A stretch of 64,000 nucleotides of DNA, taken from positions 54,551-118,550 of the forward strand of contig CAMDWJ010000006.1 in the NCBI GenBank assembly GCA_945877815.1, written 5' to 3'. The position numbers and the translations under genes are program-made. This document shows, piece by piece, positions 19,419 through 29,207 of the stretch (its first letter is position 1; each line of letters starts with the position of its first letter). Source of the stretch: Caenispirillum bisanense (lineage in GTDB: Bacteria; Pseudomonadota; Alphaproteobacteria; Rhodospirillales; UBA2165). Below the pieces are notes generated by a model. That model was not told the origin of the DNA. It searched no databases and saw only the letters and a list, made by a program, of their open reading frames with translations.

Positions 19419-20273
19419 ATGAAAATCGCGCGCTTCAAGATCAAGGATAAGCAGAGTTACGGCGTCGTCATCGGTAACGGCATCGTCGATGTCGGCGCGA
19501 AGCTCGGCGGAACCTATCCGGACGTCGTCGACGTACTACGCGAGGGCGCACTCAACCGCATCGCCGAATTTGCCGGCAGTCGCATTCCCGACCACGCCAT
19601 CGATGCCGTCGAATTCCTGGCCCCCGTGCGCGGCCGCAATGCCGTACTCGCGGTCGGGCGCAATTACGGCAGCGCCTACGAAGATATGGGGACCAAGTTC
19701 CCGGGCCATCCCAGCATCTTCATGCGCCGCGACGAAGCGCAAGCGGCCCACCGTCAGCCATTGGTGCGACCCAAAGCCTCGCACCTGTTCGACGGCGAGG
19801 CCGAACTGGCGCTGGTCATCGGCAAGGGTGGACGCCACATCCCCGAGGACAAGGCCTTCGAGCATATTGTCGGCTATTCGATCTTCAACGACGGCACTGT
19901 CGTCGATTGGGGCGATCACACTGCGCGCAACGTCACACCCGGCAAGAATTTCTTCGCCTCGGGCGCCTTCGGCCCATGGATGGTGACGGCCGACGAGATC
20001 GGCGATCCAACACAACTGACCATCACGCATCGCATCAATGGCGAAGAAGTCCAACGCGGCTCGACCTCGGAGATGATCTTCACGATCCCGACGATCCTCG
20101 CCTATCTCTCGGCCTTCCTGGTGCTCGAACCCGGCGACGTCATCACCACCGGATCGCCGGGCGGCATCCGCCCGCGCCGCGACAAGGGGCTCTATTACAT
20201 GCCCGGCGACAGGATCGAGATGGAGATCAGCGGCATCGGCGTCCTCGAGAACACCGTGGTGGACGAAGAATAA
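19419..20273 (+). CDS. Fumarylacetoacetate hydrolase (FAH) family protein
   Basis: A 284-residue protein with the FAH C-terminal fold. VLAVGRNYGSAYEDMG is followed by HPSIFMRRDEAQ, the metal-site glutamates in FDGEAELALVIGK, DWGDHTARNVTPGKNFFASGAFGPWMVT, and EPGDVITTGSPGGI. Members hydrolyse or decarboxylate acyl-pyruvates and other beta-diketones with a divalent metal. The exact substrate is unknown. It could relate to aromatic catabolism, but no pathway partners are adjacent. A strong inverted repeat directly before the start may regulate it. Confidence 0.9.
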   Translation: MKIARFKIKDKQSYGVVIGNGIVDVGAKLGGTYPDVVDVLREGALNRIAEFAGSRIPDHAIDAVEFLAPVRGRNAVLAVGRNYGSAYEDMGTKFPGHPSIFMRRDEAQAAHRQPLVRPKASHLFDGEAELALVIGKGGRHIPEDKAFEHIVGYSIFNDGTVVDWGDHTARNVTPGKNFFASGAFGPWMVTADEIGDPTQLTITHRINGEEVQRGSTSEMIFTIPTILAYLSAFLVLEPGDVITTGSPGGIRPRRDKGLYYMPGDRIEMEISGIGVLENTVVDEE

Positions 20274-20308
20274 TTGACACAGCCTGATCTAGTAAATAAT
20301 TCCCGTTT

Positions 20309-20354
20309 AATTGGAATTATTTTATTGACTCGCGAGAGCCCACCGCGCTAGACT
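20309..20354 (+). promoter_or_regulatory. Promoter-like module of the repeat cassette (copy C)
   Basis: AATTGGAATTATTTT (20309-20323) is followed by one base, TTGACT (20325-20330), 18 bases and TAGACT (20349-20354). UP-like element, spacing and -35 match the module at 974-1019, with a different -10. It lies 36 bp after the FAH gene stop and points through the 11-bp array toward the 3' end of the minus-strand acylphosphatase/carboxylase operon. The leader after it shares a GAAACAAGGA-type segment with copy A. Confidence 0.5.
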
Positions 20355-20455
20355 GATCTCCGTTCAAGACCCTCGGCGTCCTCTTACATCGCGCCCTCCT
20401 GAAACAAGGAAGGTGTGAGCCAGGCCCATTCGCCCCGAGCCGCCCAGTCAAAAAA

Positions 20456-20564
20456 GTGTCGATGAGGTGTCTATTTCCTGTCGATCGCCGGACTATCGAA
20501 TGTCGATCCGATGTCGATCCCAAGTCGATGCGATGTCGATGCGATGTCGGTCCAATGTCGATGC
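20456..20564 (+). repeat. 11-bp tandem array C (6 good units plus degenerate units)
   Basis: Six contiguous 11-bp units from 20499: AATGTCGATCC, GATGTCGATCC, CAAGTCGATGC, GATGTCGATGC, GATGTCGGTCC, AATGTCGATGC. Consensus gATGTCGATsC. Three weaker units precede (GTGTCGATGAG, GTGTCTATTTC, CTGTCGATCGC, 20456-20488), separated by one 10-bp slip. ATG falls at unit positions 2-4 in most copies, as in arrays A and B. The 11-bp period shifts reading frame each unit, so it is not a coding repeat. It is not a CRISPR: there are no spacers and the units are too short. Confidence 0.85.
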
Positions 20565-20669
20565 ATCGGAACGCAAATAGCTGAGAAATCCGCAATTTCC
20601 GGGCGGAGAGCGGCGATGAATTCAGGCACTACGGGCCAGGAAACGAGCCAGAGCATGACGTCGTTTGCA

Positions 20670-20957
20670 TTATTCCGTCGGAAGTTCTCGAAATCCTTCT
20701 TCGGCGGGTATCTCGGTCGGCTCGGATTTTATCGCATCGACACGCGCCTTGGGTGGGCCTTCGCGGCAGGCTTCGAGCATATCGTCCACCTGAGCCGTGG
20801 GCCCTGCGAACAGGGCTTCGACCGAACCGTCGAGGCGATTGCGCACCCAACCGGCGAGACCGCGCTTGGTCGCATTCTCCACCGTCCAATTACGGTACCA
20901 AACGCGCTGAACCTTGCCTTCGATTCGTGCCAGCACGGCGATGATCTCGTCGCTCAC
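20670..20957 (-). CDS. acyP: Acylphosphatase
   Basis: A 95-residue ferredoxin-like protein from the GTG (VSDEIIAV), preceded by a GAGGATGGGAG stretch; a TTG 18 bases upstream would add six residues. The catalytic arginine (Arg22 in VWYRNW) and asparagine (Asn40 in GWVRNRLDG) are both present. It hydrolyses acyl-phosphate bonds. One oddity is that the usual VQGV phosphate-cradle glycine is arginine here (VQRVWYR), which may lower or alter activity. It begins 39 bp after the acyl-CoA carboxylase alpha-chain stop and is probably co-transcribed with it. Biotin carboxylase chemistry passes through carboxyphosphate, an acyl phosphate, so a link is conceivable. Confidence 0.9.
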   Translation of the reverse strand: MSDEIIAVLARIEGKVQRVWYRNWTVENATKRGLAGWVRNRLDGSVEALFAGPTAQVDDMLEACREGPPKARVDAIKSEPTEIPAEEGFRELPTE

Positions 20958-20996
20958 GCTCCCATCCTCACGCAACTGGCCTCACGCTATCTGACC

Positions 20997-23021
<2,025 letters not shown>

Positions 23022-23035
23022 CCGCCGATAATAAC

Positions 23036-25375
23036 TCAGGCCGCCAGCTTTTTCGCCTGCTGAAGAGCGCGCCAGATCTTTTCAGCCGTTGCCGGCATTT
23101 CGATCTCGGGCGCGCCGATCGAGGCGAGCGCATCGTTGACGGCGTTCATGACGGCGGGCAAGGCGCCGCAGGTCCCGGATTCGCCCGCACCCTTGACGCC
23201 CAGCGGATTGCGCTTGGTCGGCACGACATTGTTGGCAATCTCGAAATGGCAGAAATCGTCGGCGCGCGGCATGGCGTAATCCATGAAGGAGCCGGTCAGC
23301 ACTTGGCCGGTGCCGGGCTCGTAGATCATATGTTCCATCATGGCCTGCCCGGCCCCTTGCGCGATGCCGCCGTAGATCTGGCCATGGAACAGCAAGGGAT
23401 TGAGCACGACTCCGACATCGTCGACGGCGGAATAACGGGTGAGCTCCAATCGGCCGGTGTCACGATCGATCTCCAATTCGACAATATGCGCGCCGGTCGG
23501 CCAGGTACCGCCCATCGGCGATTCATAATTGGCGGATTCGGCGAAACCCGGCTCCATGCCCTTCGGCAACTTGCCCGGCTGATAGGACAGTTTCGCGATA
23601 TCGGCGATCCCGACAGTCTTGTCGGTGCCGGCGACGGTGAAGTTACCGTTCACGAATTCGATGTCGCCTTCGGCGGTCTCGAACACATGAGCCGCGATCT
23701 TCTTACCCTTGGCAACCAACTTCTCGGCGGCCGTGAAAACGGCAGAGCCGGCAAGCTGCGCACTGCGCGAGCCGAAAGAGCCCACGCCGATGGCGACCGC
23801 TTCGGTGTCGCCGTCGAGATAACGGATGGTCTGGGAATCGATGCCGAGCTTGTCGCACAACACCTGTTTGAAGGTCGTCGTATGGCCCTGGCCCTGATCC
23901 TTGCTGCCCATGATCATCGTAACCGCGCCGGATGGATCGAAGCGAACCTCGGCATGCTCAAATCCCATGCCGCCCGCCGGGGCGACCGTGTTCGACACGC
24001 CAAAGCCGACAAGCTTGCCGCGCTTTGCTGCCTCGGCGCGGCGTTTGGCCAGACCTGGGTAATCGGCGATCTCGAGCGCGTCTTCCAGATTCTTTGGAAA
24101 ATCGCCGCAATCGTAGACCTGTCCCACCGCTGTTTTGTAGGGCATGGCGGAGGCCGGCACGGTATTCAAACGGCGCAGTTCGACTCCGTCCATACCGAGC
24201 ATGCGCGCAGCCTTATCCAGCAAGGTTTCGATCGCATACAAAGGTTCCGGGCGGCCACCGCCGCGATAGAACGCCATCATCATTGTATTGGTGAAGACTC
24301 CAGTGACTTCGGCGAAAATCGCCGGCGTCGTATAGGTGCTGGCCAGGCAGCCGAGCGCCGCCGTCGAGGGCATGGATTGACGCTCGCCGGTGAAATAGGC
24401 GCCGATGGTCGCCAGCGACTTGGTGCGCAGGCCGAGAATCTTGCCGTCCTTGTCCAAAGCCATTTCGGCATTGAAGACGACGTCGCGGGCTTGATCGTCG
24501 CTAAGCAAGCCTTCGCTGCGATCCGCGATCCAGCGCACGGGACGCCCCGTCACTTCGGCGCCCCACAAAGCGAGGCAATAATCGGGATAGGAACCGGCCT
24601 TCATGCCGAATCCGCCGCCGACATTCTCGGCGACGACACGCACTTTCCAGTGCGGCACCTTGAAAACGAAATCGGCAATCGCCTGACGCGCGCCGTGCGT
24701 GCCCGAAATGCTGGCGCGCAAAATATAGCGTCCCTCGGTCACGTCATATTCGGCGAGACAGCCGCGCGGCTCCATCGTATTGGCGGTGATACGGTTGATC
24801 GGCATCTTCGCCGAAATGACATGCGCCGCATTGACGAAGGCCGCGTCGGTCGCCGCCTTGTCGCCGAGTGTGTGATAGAAAGCTTCATTGCCGGGATTGT
24901 CAGGCCAGACGGCGGGCGCGCCCGGCACCACGGCGTCTTCGACCGAAACGACTGCGGTTAACGATTCGTATTCGACCTCAATGCGTTCGGCCGCATCCTT
25001 CGCCTGGTTCAAGGTCTCGGCGACGACGAAGGCCACCGGATCTCCGACATAGCGGACATGCCCCTGCGCGAGAATGGGCTGGCCGCGAAAGAATTGCGGG
25101 CTGCCGTCTTTCTTCTTGCGTGGGAACACGGGACGGAAGGCGCCGAGGCCGCGCGCCGCCACATCCTCGCCAGTCAAGACGCACAACACGCCGTCCATTT
25201 GCTTGGCGGCGCGTGTGTCGATTGAAACGATTTTGGCGCTGCCGTGCGGCGAGCGCAGGACGTAGCCGCGTGCTTCATTTGCCGTCCTCACGTCATCGAC
25301 GTAACGGCCGCGGCCACGCAACAGGCGCACATCTTCCTCGCGGGGTACCGATTCCCCGATCAAATAGCGCGCCAT
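23036..25375 (-). CDS. Xanthine dehydrogenase / CoxL-family molybdopterin-binding subunit (copy 1)
   Basis: A 779-residue aldehyde oxidase/xanthine dehydrogenase large subunit. It opens with GESVPREEDVRLLRGRGRYVDD. A Moco-binding region follows with GGGFGMKAGSYPD, the active-site loop FYRGGGRPEPLYAIE (where form II CoxL has AYRGAGR), DQGQGHTTTFKQV, and the catalytic glutamate in GVKGAGESGTCGALPAVMNAVNDAL. It hydroxylates an unknown aldehyde or heterocycle. No FAD (CoxM) or [2Fe-2S] (CoxS) gene is adjacent. The ATG here follows GAGAGGA; the longer frame starting at 25453 lacks such support. An AATTGGAATTA element lies about 100 bp upstream. Confidence 0.9.
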   Translation of the reverse strand: MARYLIGESVPREEDVRLLRGRGRYVDDVRTANEARGYVLRSPHGSAKIVSIDTRAAKQMDGVLCVLTGEDVAARGLGAFRPVFPRKKKDGSPQFFRGQPILAQGHVRYVGDPVAFVVAETLNQAKDAAERIEVEYESLTAVVSVEDAVVPGAPAVWPDNPGNEAFYHTLGDKAATDAAFVNAAHVISAKMPINRITANTMEPRGCLAEYDVTEGRYILRASISGTHGARQAIADFVFKVPHWKVRVVAENVGGGFGMKAGSYPDYCLALWGAEVTGRPVRWIADRSEGLLSDDQARDVVFNAEMALDKDGKILGLRTKSLATIGAYFTGERQSMPSTAALGCLASTYTTPAIFAEVTGVFTNTMMMAFYRGGGRPEPLYAIETLLDKAARMLGMDGVELRRLNTVPASAMPYKTAVGQVYDCGDFPKNLEDALEIADYPGLAKRRAEAAKRGKLVGFGVSNTVAPAGGMGFEHAEVRFDPSGAVTMIMGSKDQGQGHTTTFKQVLCDKLGIDSQTIRYLDGDTEAVAIGVGSFGSRSAQLAGSAVFTAAEKLVAKGKKIAAHVFETAEGDIEFVNGNFTVAGTDKTVGIADIAKLSYQPGKLPKGMEPGFAESANYESPMGGTWPTGAHIVELEIDRDTGRLELTRYSAVDDVGVVLNPLLFHGQIYGGIAQGAGQAMMEHMIYEPGTGQVLTGSFMDYAMPRADDFCHFEIANNVVPTKRNPLGVKGAGESGTCGALPAVMNAVNDALASIGAPEIEMPATAEKIWRALQQAKKLAA

Positions 25376-25475
25376 GACATTCCTCTCATATAACTCAACC
25401 GAGGTTACAGCCGTTGGGCGGTTAGACCACAGGCCCCCGAACATTGGCAACATTCGATAAAATCGCCTGGAAGTT

Positions 25476-25486
25476 TAATTCCAATT
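25476..25486 (-). promoter_or_regulatory. Third AATTGGAATTA element
   Basis: AATTGGAATTA on the minus strand, the same core as in the two repeat-cassette promoters, lies in the gap between the aldo/keto reductase stop and the CoxL-type gene. Here it is not followed by TTGAC, and no 11-bp array is present. It may be a shared regulator site, an UP-like element, or a decayed cassette end. Confidence 0.3.
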
Positions 25487-26448
25487 CAGCCGGCGCGTAC
25501 TTCGCCAGATTCCATGCCGACCCCCACCAAATGGCCAAATAGTTCGGTCAGCTTGGCGCGATCGGCAGCGGGCAAGGGAGGGCGGAGCAACGAGGCGACA
25601 TTTGCTTGGAGATGCCCGATATCGCCTGTGCCGAACAGGGTCACATGAATGCCCGGTTCGTGACGCACGTAGCGGTAGGACGCATCGATCACGCTGGCAG
25701 CCCCCTTATCGTGAATCAGGAAATCGAGCGGCTCGCTTTTTTCGCCAAGCCACGCCGGCACCTTGCCTTCGGACGCAAGTTTTTTCATTTCTTCGGCCAA
25801 TCGTCCGGGAATCGAGAAAATATTGCGCACCGCATACATACATGTGATGCCGATGTTTTTCGCTAGCGTGCCGGCGAAGACCGCGTTACGCGCGTTCTGC
25901 TGCAGCATGCTGAAGGCGATCATGAACACATCGACGGCATCCTCGGCGATTGCGCGCGCCACCATGTTGTGTTCGGGGTCGGGAGGGCCGGCTTCGGTGA
26001 ATCCCAAAAAGCGGAATTTCCCTTTGTCGCGTTCACGCAACAGGGCCGGAACGGTGATTTGCATCGTGGAATCGTAGTTCTCCGGCCGGACGCTGTGGAT
26101 ATAGAAGACGTCCACATAGTCGGTACCGAGCTTGCGCAAGGATTCATCGAGACCCGCGACCACCGATTCAGGCGCTACCCGCTTTCCCATTCGGACATCG
26201 TGATGCTTAGTGCAGAGAACGACCTTGTCGCGAGGCACGGATTTGAGCGCCGCGCCGACAATGCCCTCGGTGCCGTATTGCTCGGCCATGTCGACGAGAT
26301 TAATACCGAGATCGAGCGCCGCGTGGACCAGCGCCATCGATTGCGCGGTGCTTTTGCCGGTCCTCATGCCGAGGCGACTACCGCCACCGGTTCCCAGACC
26401 GGCGACACTCACCTTTAGGCCGGTGCGGCCGAGAGTCGTGTAATCCAT
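25486..26448 (-). CDS. Aldo/keto reductase
   Basis: A 320-residue TIM-barrel NADPH-dependent oxidoreductase starting MDYTTLGRTGLKVSVAGLGTG. The catalytic tetrad is visible as Asp53 and Tyr58 (LVDMAEQYGTE), Lys81 (LCTKHHD) and His118 (FYIHSV). The protein belongs to the broad YghZ/AKR group acting on aldehydes or sugars; the substrate is unknown. It starts 20 bp after the VOC-protein gene stop, inside a minus-strand run with DUF1194 and mlaA upstream. The stop codon touches the AATTGGAATTA element. Confidence 0.93.
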   Translation of the reverse strand: MDYTTLGRTGLKVSVAGLGTGGGSRLGMRTGKSTAQSMALVHAALDLGINLVDMAEQYGTEGIVGAALKSVPRDKVVLCTKHHDVRMGKRVAPESVVAGLDESLRKLGTDYVDVFYIHSVRPENYDSTMQITVPALLRERDKGKFRFLGFTEAGPPDPEHNMVARAIAEDAVDVFMIAFSMLQQNARNAVFAGTLAKNIGITCMYAVRNIFSIPGRLAEEMKKLASEGKVPAWLGEKSEPLDFLIHDKGAASVIDASYRYVRHEPGIHVTLFGTGDIGHLQANVASLLRPPLPAADRAKLTELFGHLVGVGMESGEVRAG

Positions 26449-26468
26449 GACAGCGACTTACTCTCGGC

Positions 26469-27035
26469 TCAAACTTCGGCCAACTCTTTGCGCGAGGCAC
26501 GCCACTTCTCGTAGGTTGCCGCGACATCCATCGAAAAACCGCCGCCGCGTCCTTCCGAGCCCGGATAAGCGACCAGGAACTTGCGCGCCTCGGCATCGTC
26601 GACGCAGTCGTTGAAGGAAAACAGTTCGACCAGATTACCGTCCGGATCGCGCACATAGACGCCACGCCCATCGCCATGCTGAACGCCCTTGGCGAGCAGG
26701 GTATTGCGCGCCAGCGCCCGGCCATAAGCCTGCATCGCCGCCTCGAAACTCTGGAAATCGATGGCGACGTGATAGAAACCGACGCGCCCCTTGGTTGGCG
26801 TCAGAGTTTCGTAGTCGAAATGCATCGGCGTCGGCTCCGCATAATGATCCGGAGCCTGAACAAGAAAGATATCGTGATCGTCTTTTTCCCCGCCGAAACC
26901 CAGCGCCTGAGCGCGCCCAGGCATTCCGAACTGTTCTTCCATGCCCAGCACGTCTTTGTACCAGGCAACAGACGCCTTCAGATCCTTGCAATAGAATCCG
27001 ACATGGACGATGCGGGGACGCCCGGGCTCGGTCAC
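26469..27035 (-). CDS. VOC-family (glyoxalase/dioxygenase-like) protein
   Basis: A 188-residue single VOC-fold protein. The first beta-alpha-beta module is IVHVGFYCKDLKASVAWYKDVLGMEEQF, with the metal-site histidine of VGF-type openings. The second contains FYHVAIDFQSFEAAMQAYGRAL and VYVRDPDGNLVELFSFND, whose glutamate and an upstream His complete the usual metal triad. The fold serves glyoxalases, extradiol dioxygenases and resistance proteins; which activity applies here is not decidable. It sits between the DUF1194 and aldo/keto reductase genes. Confidence 0.88.
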   Translation of the reverse strand: MTEPGRPRIVHVGFYCKDLKASVAWYKDVLGMEEQFGMPGRAQALGFGGEKDDHDIFLVQAPDHYAEPTPMHFDYETLTPTKGRVGFYHVAIDFQSFEAAMQAYGRALARNTLLAKGVQHGDGRGVYVRDPDGNLVELFSFNDCVDDAEARKFLVAYPGSEGRGGGFSMDVAATYEKWRASRKELAEV

Positions 27036-27070
27036 TATTGTCTCCCTTGTTTATTATCGACGCGTTTCGA

Positions 27071-27871
27071 TCAGTATTGGCCGCCGCCGCGCATCTGCAT
27101 TTCACCGGCCCCGCAGGATATCGGTTGTTCTGCCTGGATACGGGTAACGCCCCGCTCTTCGACCGGCGGCATCCGGTTGGCGATCTCAAAAATGAGCTTC
27201 CGTTTTACAGCCAGCGAGAAATCGGTGAAATCCCTGGCGACCACGAGAAAAGCGCCCGCCCCGCCGATGACGCAATCGCGATAATATTTGTCGAGATCGC
27301 GGATCGAACGCAGACCGCCCGGTCCGGGCCGATTGTTTACGATGGGTAATCCGTTGATGGTGATACCGGCTGCGATGGCTACGTCGCGCGCCTCGGTTAC
27401 GGGCCTGCCTGCATTGTTGGGCCCGTCGCCTGAAATATCGATGACCCGGCGCGTCCCCTGAAAGTTGTTCTTGGCGAACATCGGAATGGCATAGTTGATG
27501 GCGGCGCTGATGGATGTCCACGGCCCGGTGTCGATAGGAGCCTCGGTCAGTGTCGTCGTGAAGGCCTGCGCGCTTTCGGGACCGTCGATCACAGTCCAAT
27601 CGATGACCGTGCGCTGCAGATAGGTTCCCGCCCATTCGATATAGGCGATCGCGATCTTGCCATTGGCGCCCGAGCGGATCGCGCCGATCACTTCTTCGGA
27701 GCGAATGGCTTCGACGTAACCGCGCCGTTGCAGGGTGGCTTCTTCCCAATCGACGCTGCCGGAAACATCGACCGCGAGGATGAGTTCAAGATCGACGGGA
27801 ATATCGGCGGCGCGCGCCGTCGGGACCGTTAAGAGGTAAAAAGCGACCGACGCGAGCGCCAGCCTCTTCAT
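27071..27871 (-). CDS. DUF1194 (von Willebrand A-like) secreted protein
   Basis: A 266-residue protein with a signal peptide (about 1-21, ending ARA). A vWA-like DUF1194 domain follows. Its MIDAS metal motif is D-V-S-G-S at residues 35-39 (ILAVDVSGSVD), and later MIDAS elements include the VIDISGDGPNN aspartates and the T of EAPIDTGPWTSISAA. It is expected in the periplasm and no function is known. The gene begins three bases after the mlaA stop, implying co-expression with the lipid-asymmetry protein. Confidence 0.9.
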   Translation of the reverse strand: MKRLALASVAFYLLTVPTARAADIPVDLELILAVDVSGSVDWEEATLQRRGYVEAIRSEEVIGAIRSGANGKIAIAYIEWAGTYLQRTVIDWTVIDGPESAQAFTTTLTEAPIDTGPWTSISAAINYAIPMFAKNNFQGTRRVIDISGDGPNNAGRPVTEARDVAIAAGITINGLPIVNNRPGPGGLRSIRDLDKYYRDCVIGGAGAFLVVARDFTDFSLAVKRKLIFEIANRMPPVEERGVTRIQAEQPISCGAGEMQMRGGGQY

Positions 27872-27874
27872 CGC

Positions 27875-28987
27875 CTAACGGCCGCCACCCAGAGATGGCA
27901 CCGCCCCCTGCTCGCGGTTGCGGATCTCTGCCTCGCGACGTTGCCGGTAAAGACTACGTAGCGCACCATAAAAATCGACCGAAGTCTCACGGAGATTGTC
28001 GAGATCGTCGACGATCTCGGTGTAATCGACAAAACCGCCGACGCCGGATCGAACATAGCCCCAATTTTTGTTGTCGGTGTCGTCAAGATGATAACCGAGC
28101 GGATCGAAGTAACCGTCGACAAGGAACTTGCCGATGGCATCGCGTGGGTTCGAGGGGCCAAGCAGCGGCAGCACGAGATAGAAGCCTTCGCCGACACCCC
28201 AGGCGCCCATCGTCTGTCCGAAATCCTCGCTATGCTTCGCAAAGCCCAAGTCGGAGGCTACATCCTGAGTTCCGAGAAAACCGAGCGTGGAATTGAGGAC
28301 GAAGCGCGTCGTTGTCGTCCCGGCGCGCTTGAATTCGCCCTGCAATAGATCGTTTGCAAGGATGACCGGGCCATTGAGGTTGGAGATTGCGCGCGACAGG
28401 CTGTCGCGGACAATTTCAGGCACCGCCTTATTGTAGCCGCGCGCCACCGGCGTCAGCAGATATTTATAGACTAATTCATTGAAGCCGAAGATCACACGAT
28501 TGATCGGCTCCAGCGGATCGCGCCCATCGACATCGACTGCGTTGCCATCCGGGCCCATATCGTCGAGATCGGGAAAGGTCGGGTCGGCGCCGGACGACGC
28601 TGGTGTGGCGGGCGCCTGGGCCACTTCGCGAGCCGACGGCGTTGCCGGAACCGATGTAACGGCGGATTGGGCCGTCTCGATCGGGCGGCGCTGAGCGTTG
28701 ATCGAAGGCTGCTGGCCGGCCGACGTATCGAACGGATTACGCTCGTTGAGCATCCGGTCCATATCGTACAGTTGGCTGCCGAATTGACCGGGAGAGGCCG
28801 ATTGGCCCGCAGGCGTCGGCTGTTGCACGGAACGCGGGGCGGCGGGAGCGGCCATCGGGTTTTGCTGCCCGAGCAGCGGATTCATGTCGTAGAGCTTGCT
28901 GGCTGCCAACGCCTCGGGCGCGAGCGTAATGAAGGCCGCCGCGACAAGCGCTAGCGCCAGACCGGAAAAACAACGAGAAACATACAT
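27875..28987 (-). CDS. mlaA: MlaA/VacJ family outer-membrane lipid-asymmetry protein
   Basis: A 370-residue protein from the ATG giving MYVSRCFSG; the longer frame upstream is not supported. Residues 1-29 form a signal peptide ending ALA. The MlaA domain occupies roughly 151-350, with GRDPLEPINRVIFGFNELVY, FKRAGTTTTRFVLNSTLGFLG and DFGQTMGAWGVGEGFYLVLPLLGPSNPRD. Between them lies an Ala/Pro/Gln-rich linker with two related segments (31-44, LYDMNPLLGQQNP; 72-85, LYDMDRMLNERNP). No cysteine follows the signal sequence, so the usual lipoprotein anchor is not evident. MlaA removes phospholipid from the outer leaflet of the outer membrane. DUF1194 follows immediately. Confidence 0.9.
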   Translation of the reverse strand: MYVSRCFSGLALALVAAAFITLAPEALAASKLYDMNPLLGQQNPMAAPAAPRSVQQPTPAGQSASPGQFGSQLYDMDRMLNERNPFDTSAGQQPSINAQRRPIETAQSAVTSVPATPSAREVAQAPATPASSGADPTFPDLDDMGPDGNAVDVDGRDPLEPINRVIFGFNELVYKYLLTPVARGYNKAVPEIVRDSLSRAISNLNGPVILANDLLQGEFKRAGTTTTRFVLNSTLGFLGTQDVASDLGFAKHSEDFGQTMGAWGVGEGFYLVLPLLGPSNPRDAIGKFLVDGYFDPLGYHLDDTDNKNWGYVRSGVGGFVDYTEIVDDLDNLRETSVDFYGALRSLYRQRREAEIRNREQGAVPSLGGGR

Positions 28988-29207
28988 CTTTGGACCTGCC
29001 CCTATCCGCCACAAAGATACCGCTTTTGTCGGACGGCGCAAGCTCGGGCTTAACGAACCCGTTGCACGAAAAAGGTTTTCCGGGAAAAGGGGACTCCATC
29101 GTGCAACCCGCGGAGAGCTTGGCGTTCGGTTGCCCGGTGGGCGGTTTCCGAGTAGCTTCGGCCCCGCTTGCCGCACTAAACGCACCAAATGTAGAGGGCC
29201 GCCCTTC

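Larger units (their letters stand above)
20274..20669. other. Convergent intergenic region carrying cassette C
   Basis: Nearly 400 bp between the plus-strand FAH gene and the minus-strand acylphosphatase gene. It contains the promoter-like module, a leader of about 100 bases with an SD-like AAGGAAGG before a GTG (a 16-codon frame that stops inside the first array unit), the array, and about 100 bp of unremarkable sequence after it. No intrinsic terminator is recognisable for either flanking operon. Confidence 0.6.

Noticed and set aside
23246..24961. 571-residue plus-strand frame
   Set aside because: Shadow of the CoxL-type gene on the opposite strand; no recognisable domain.
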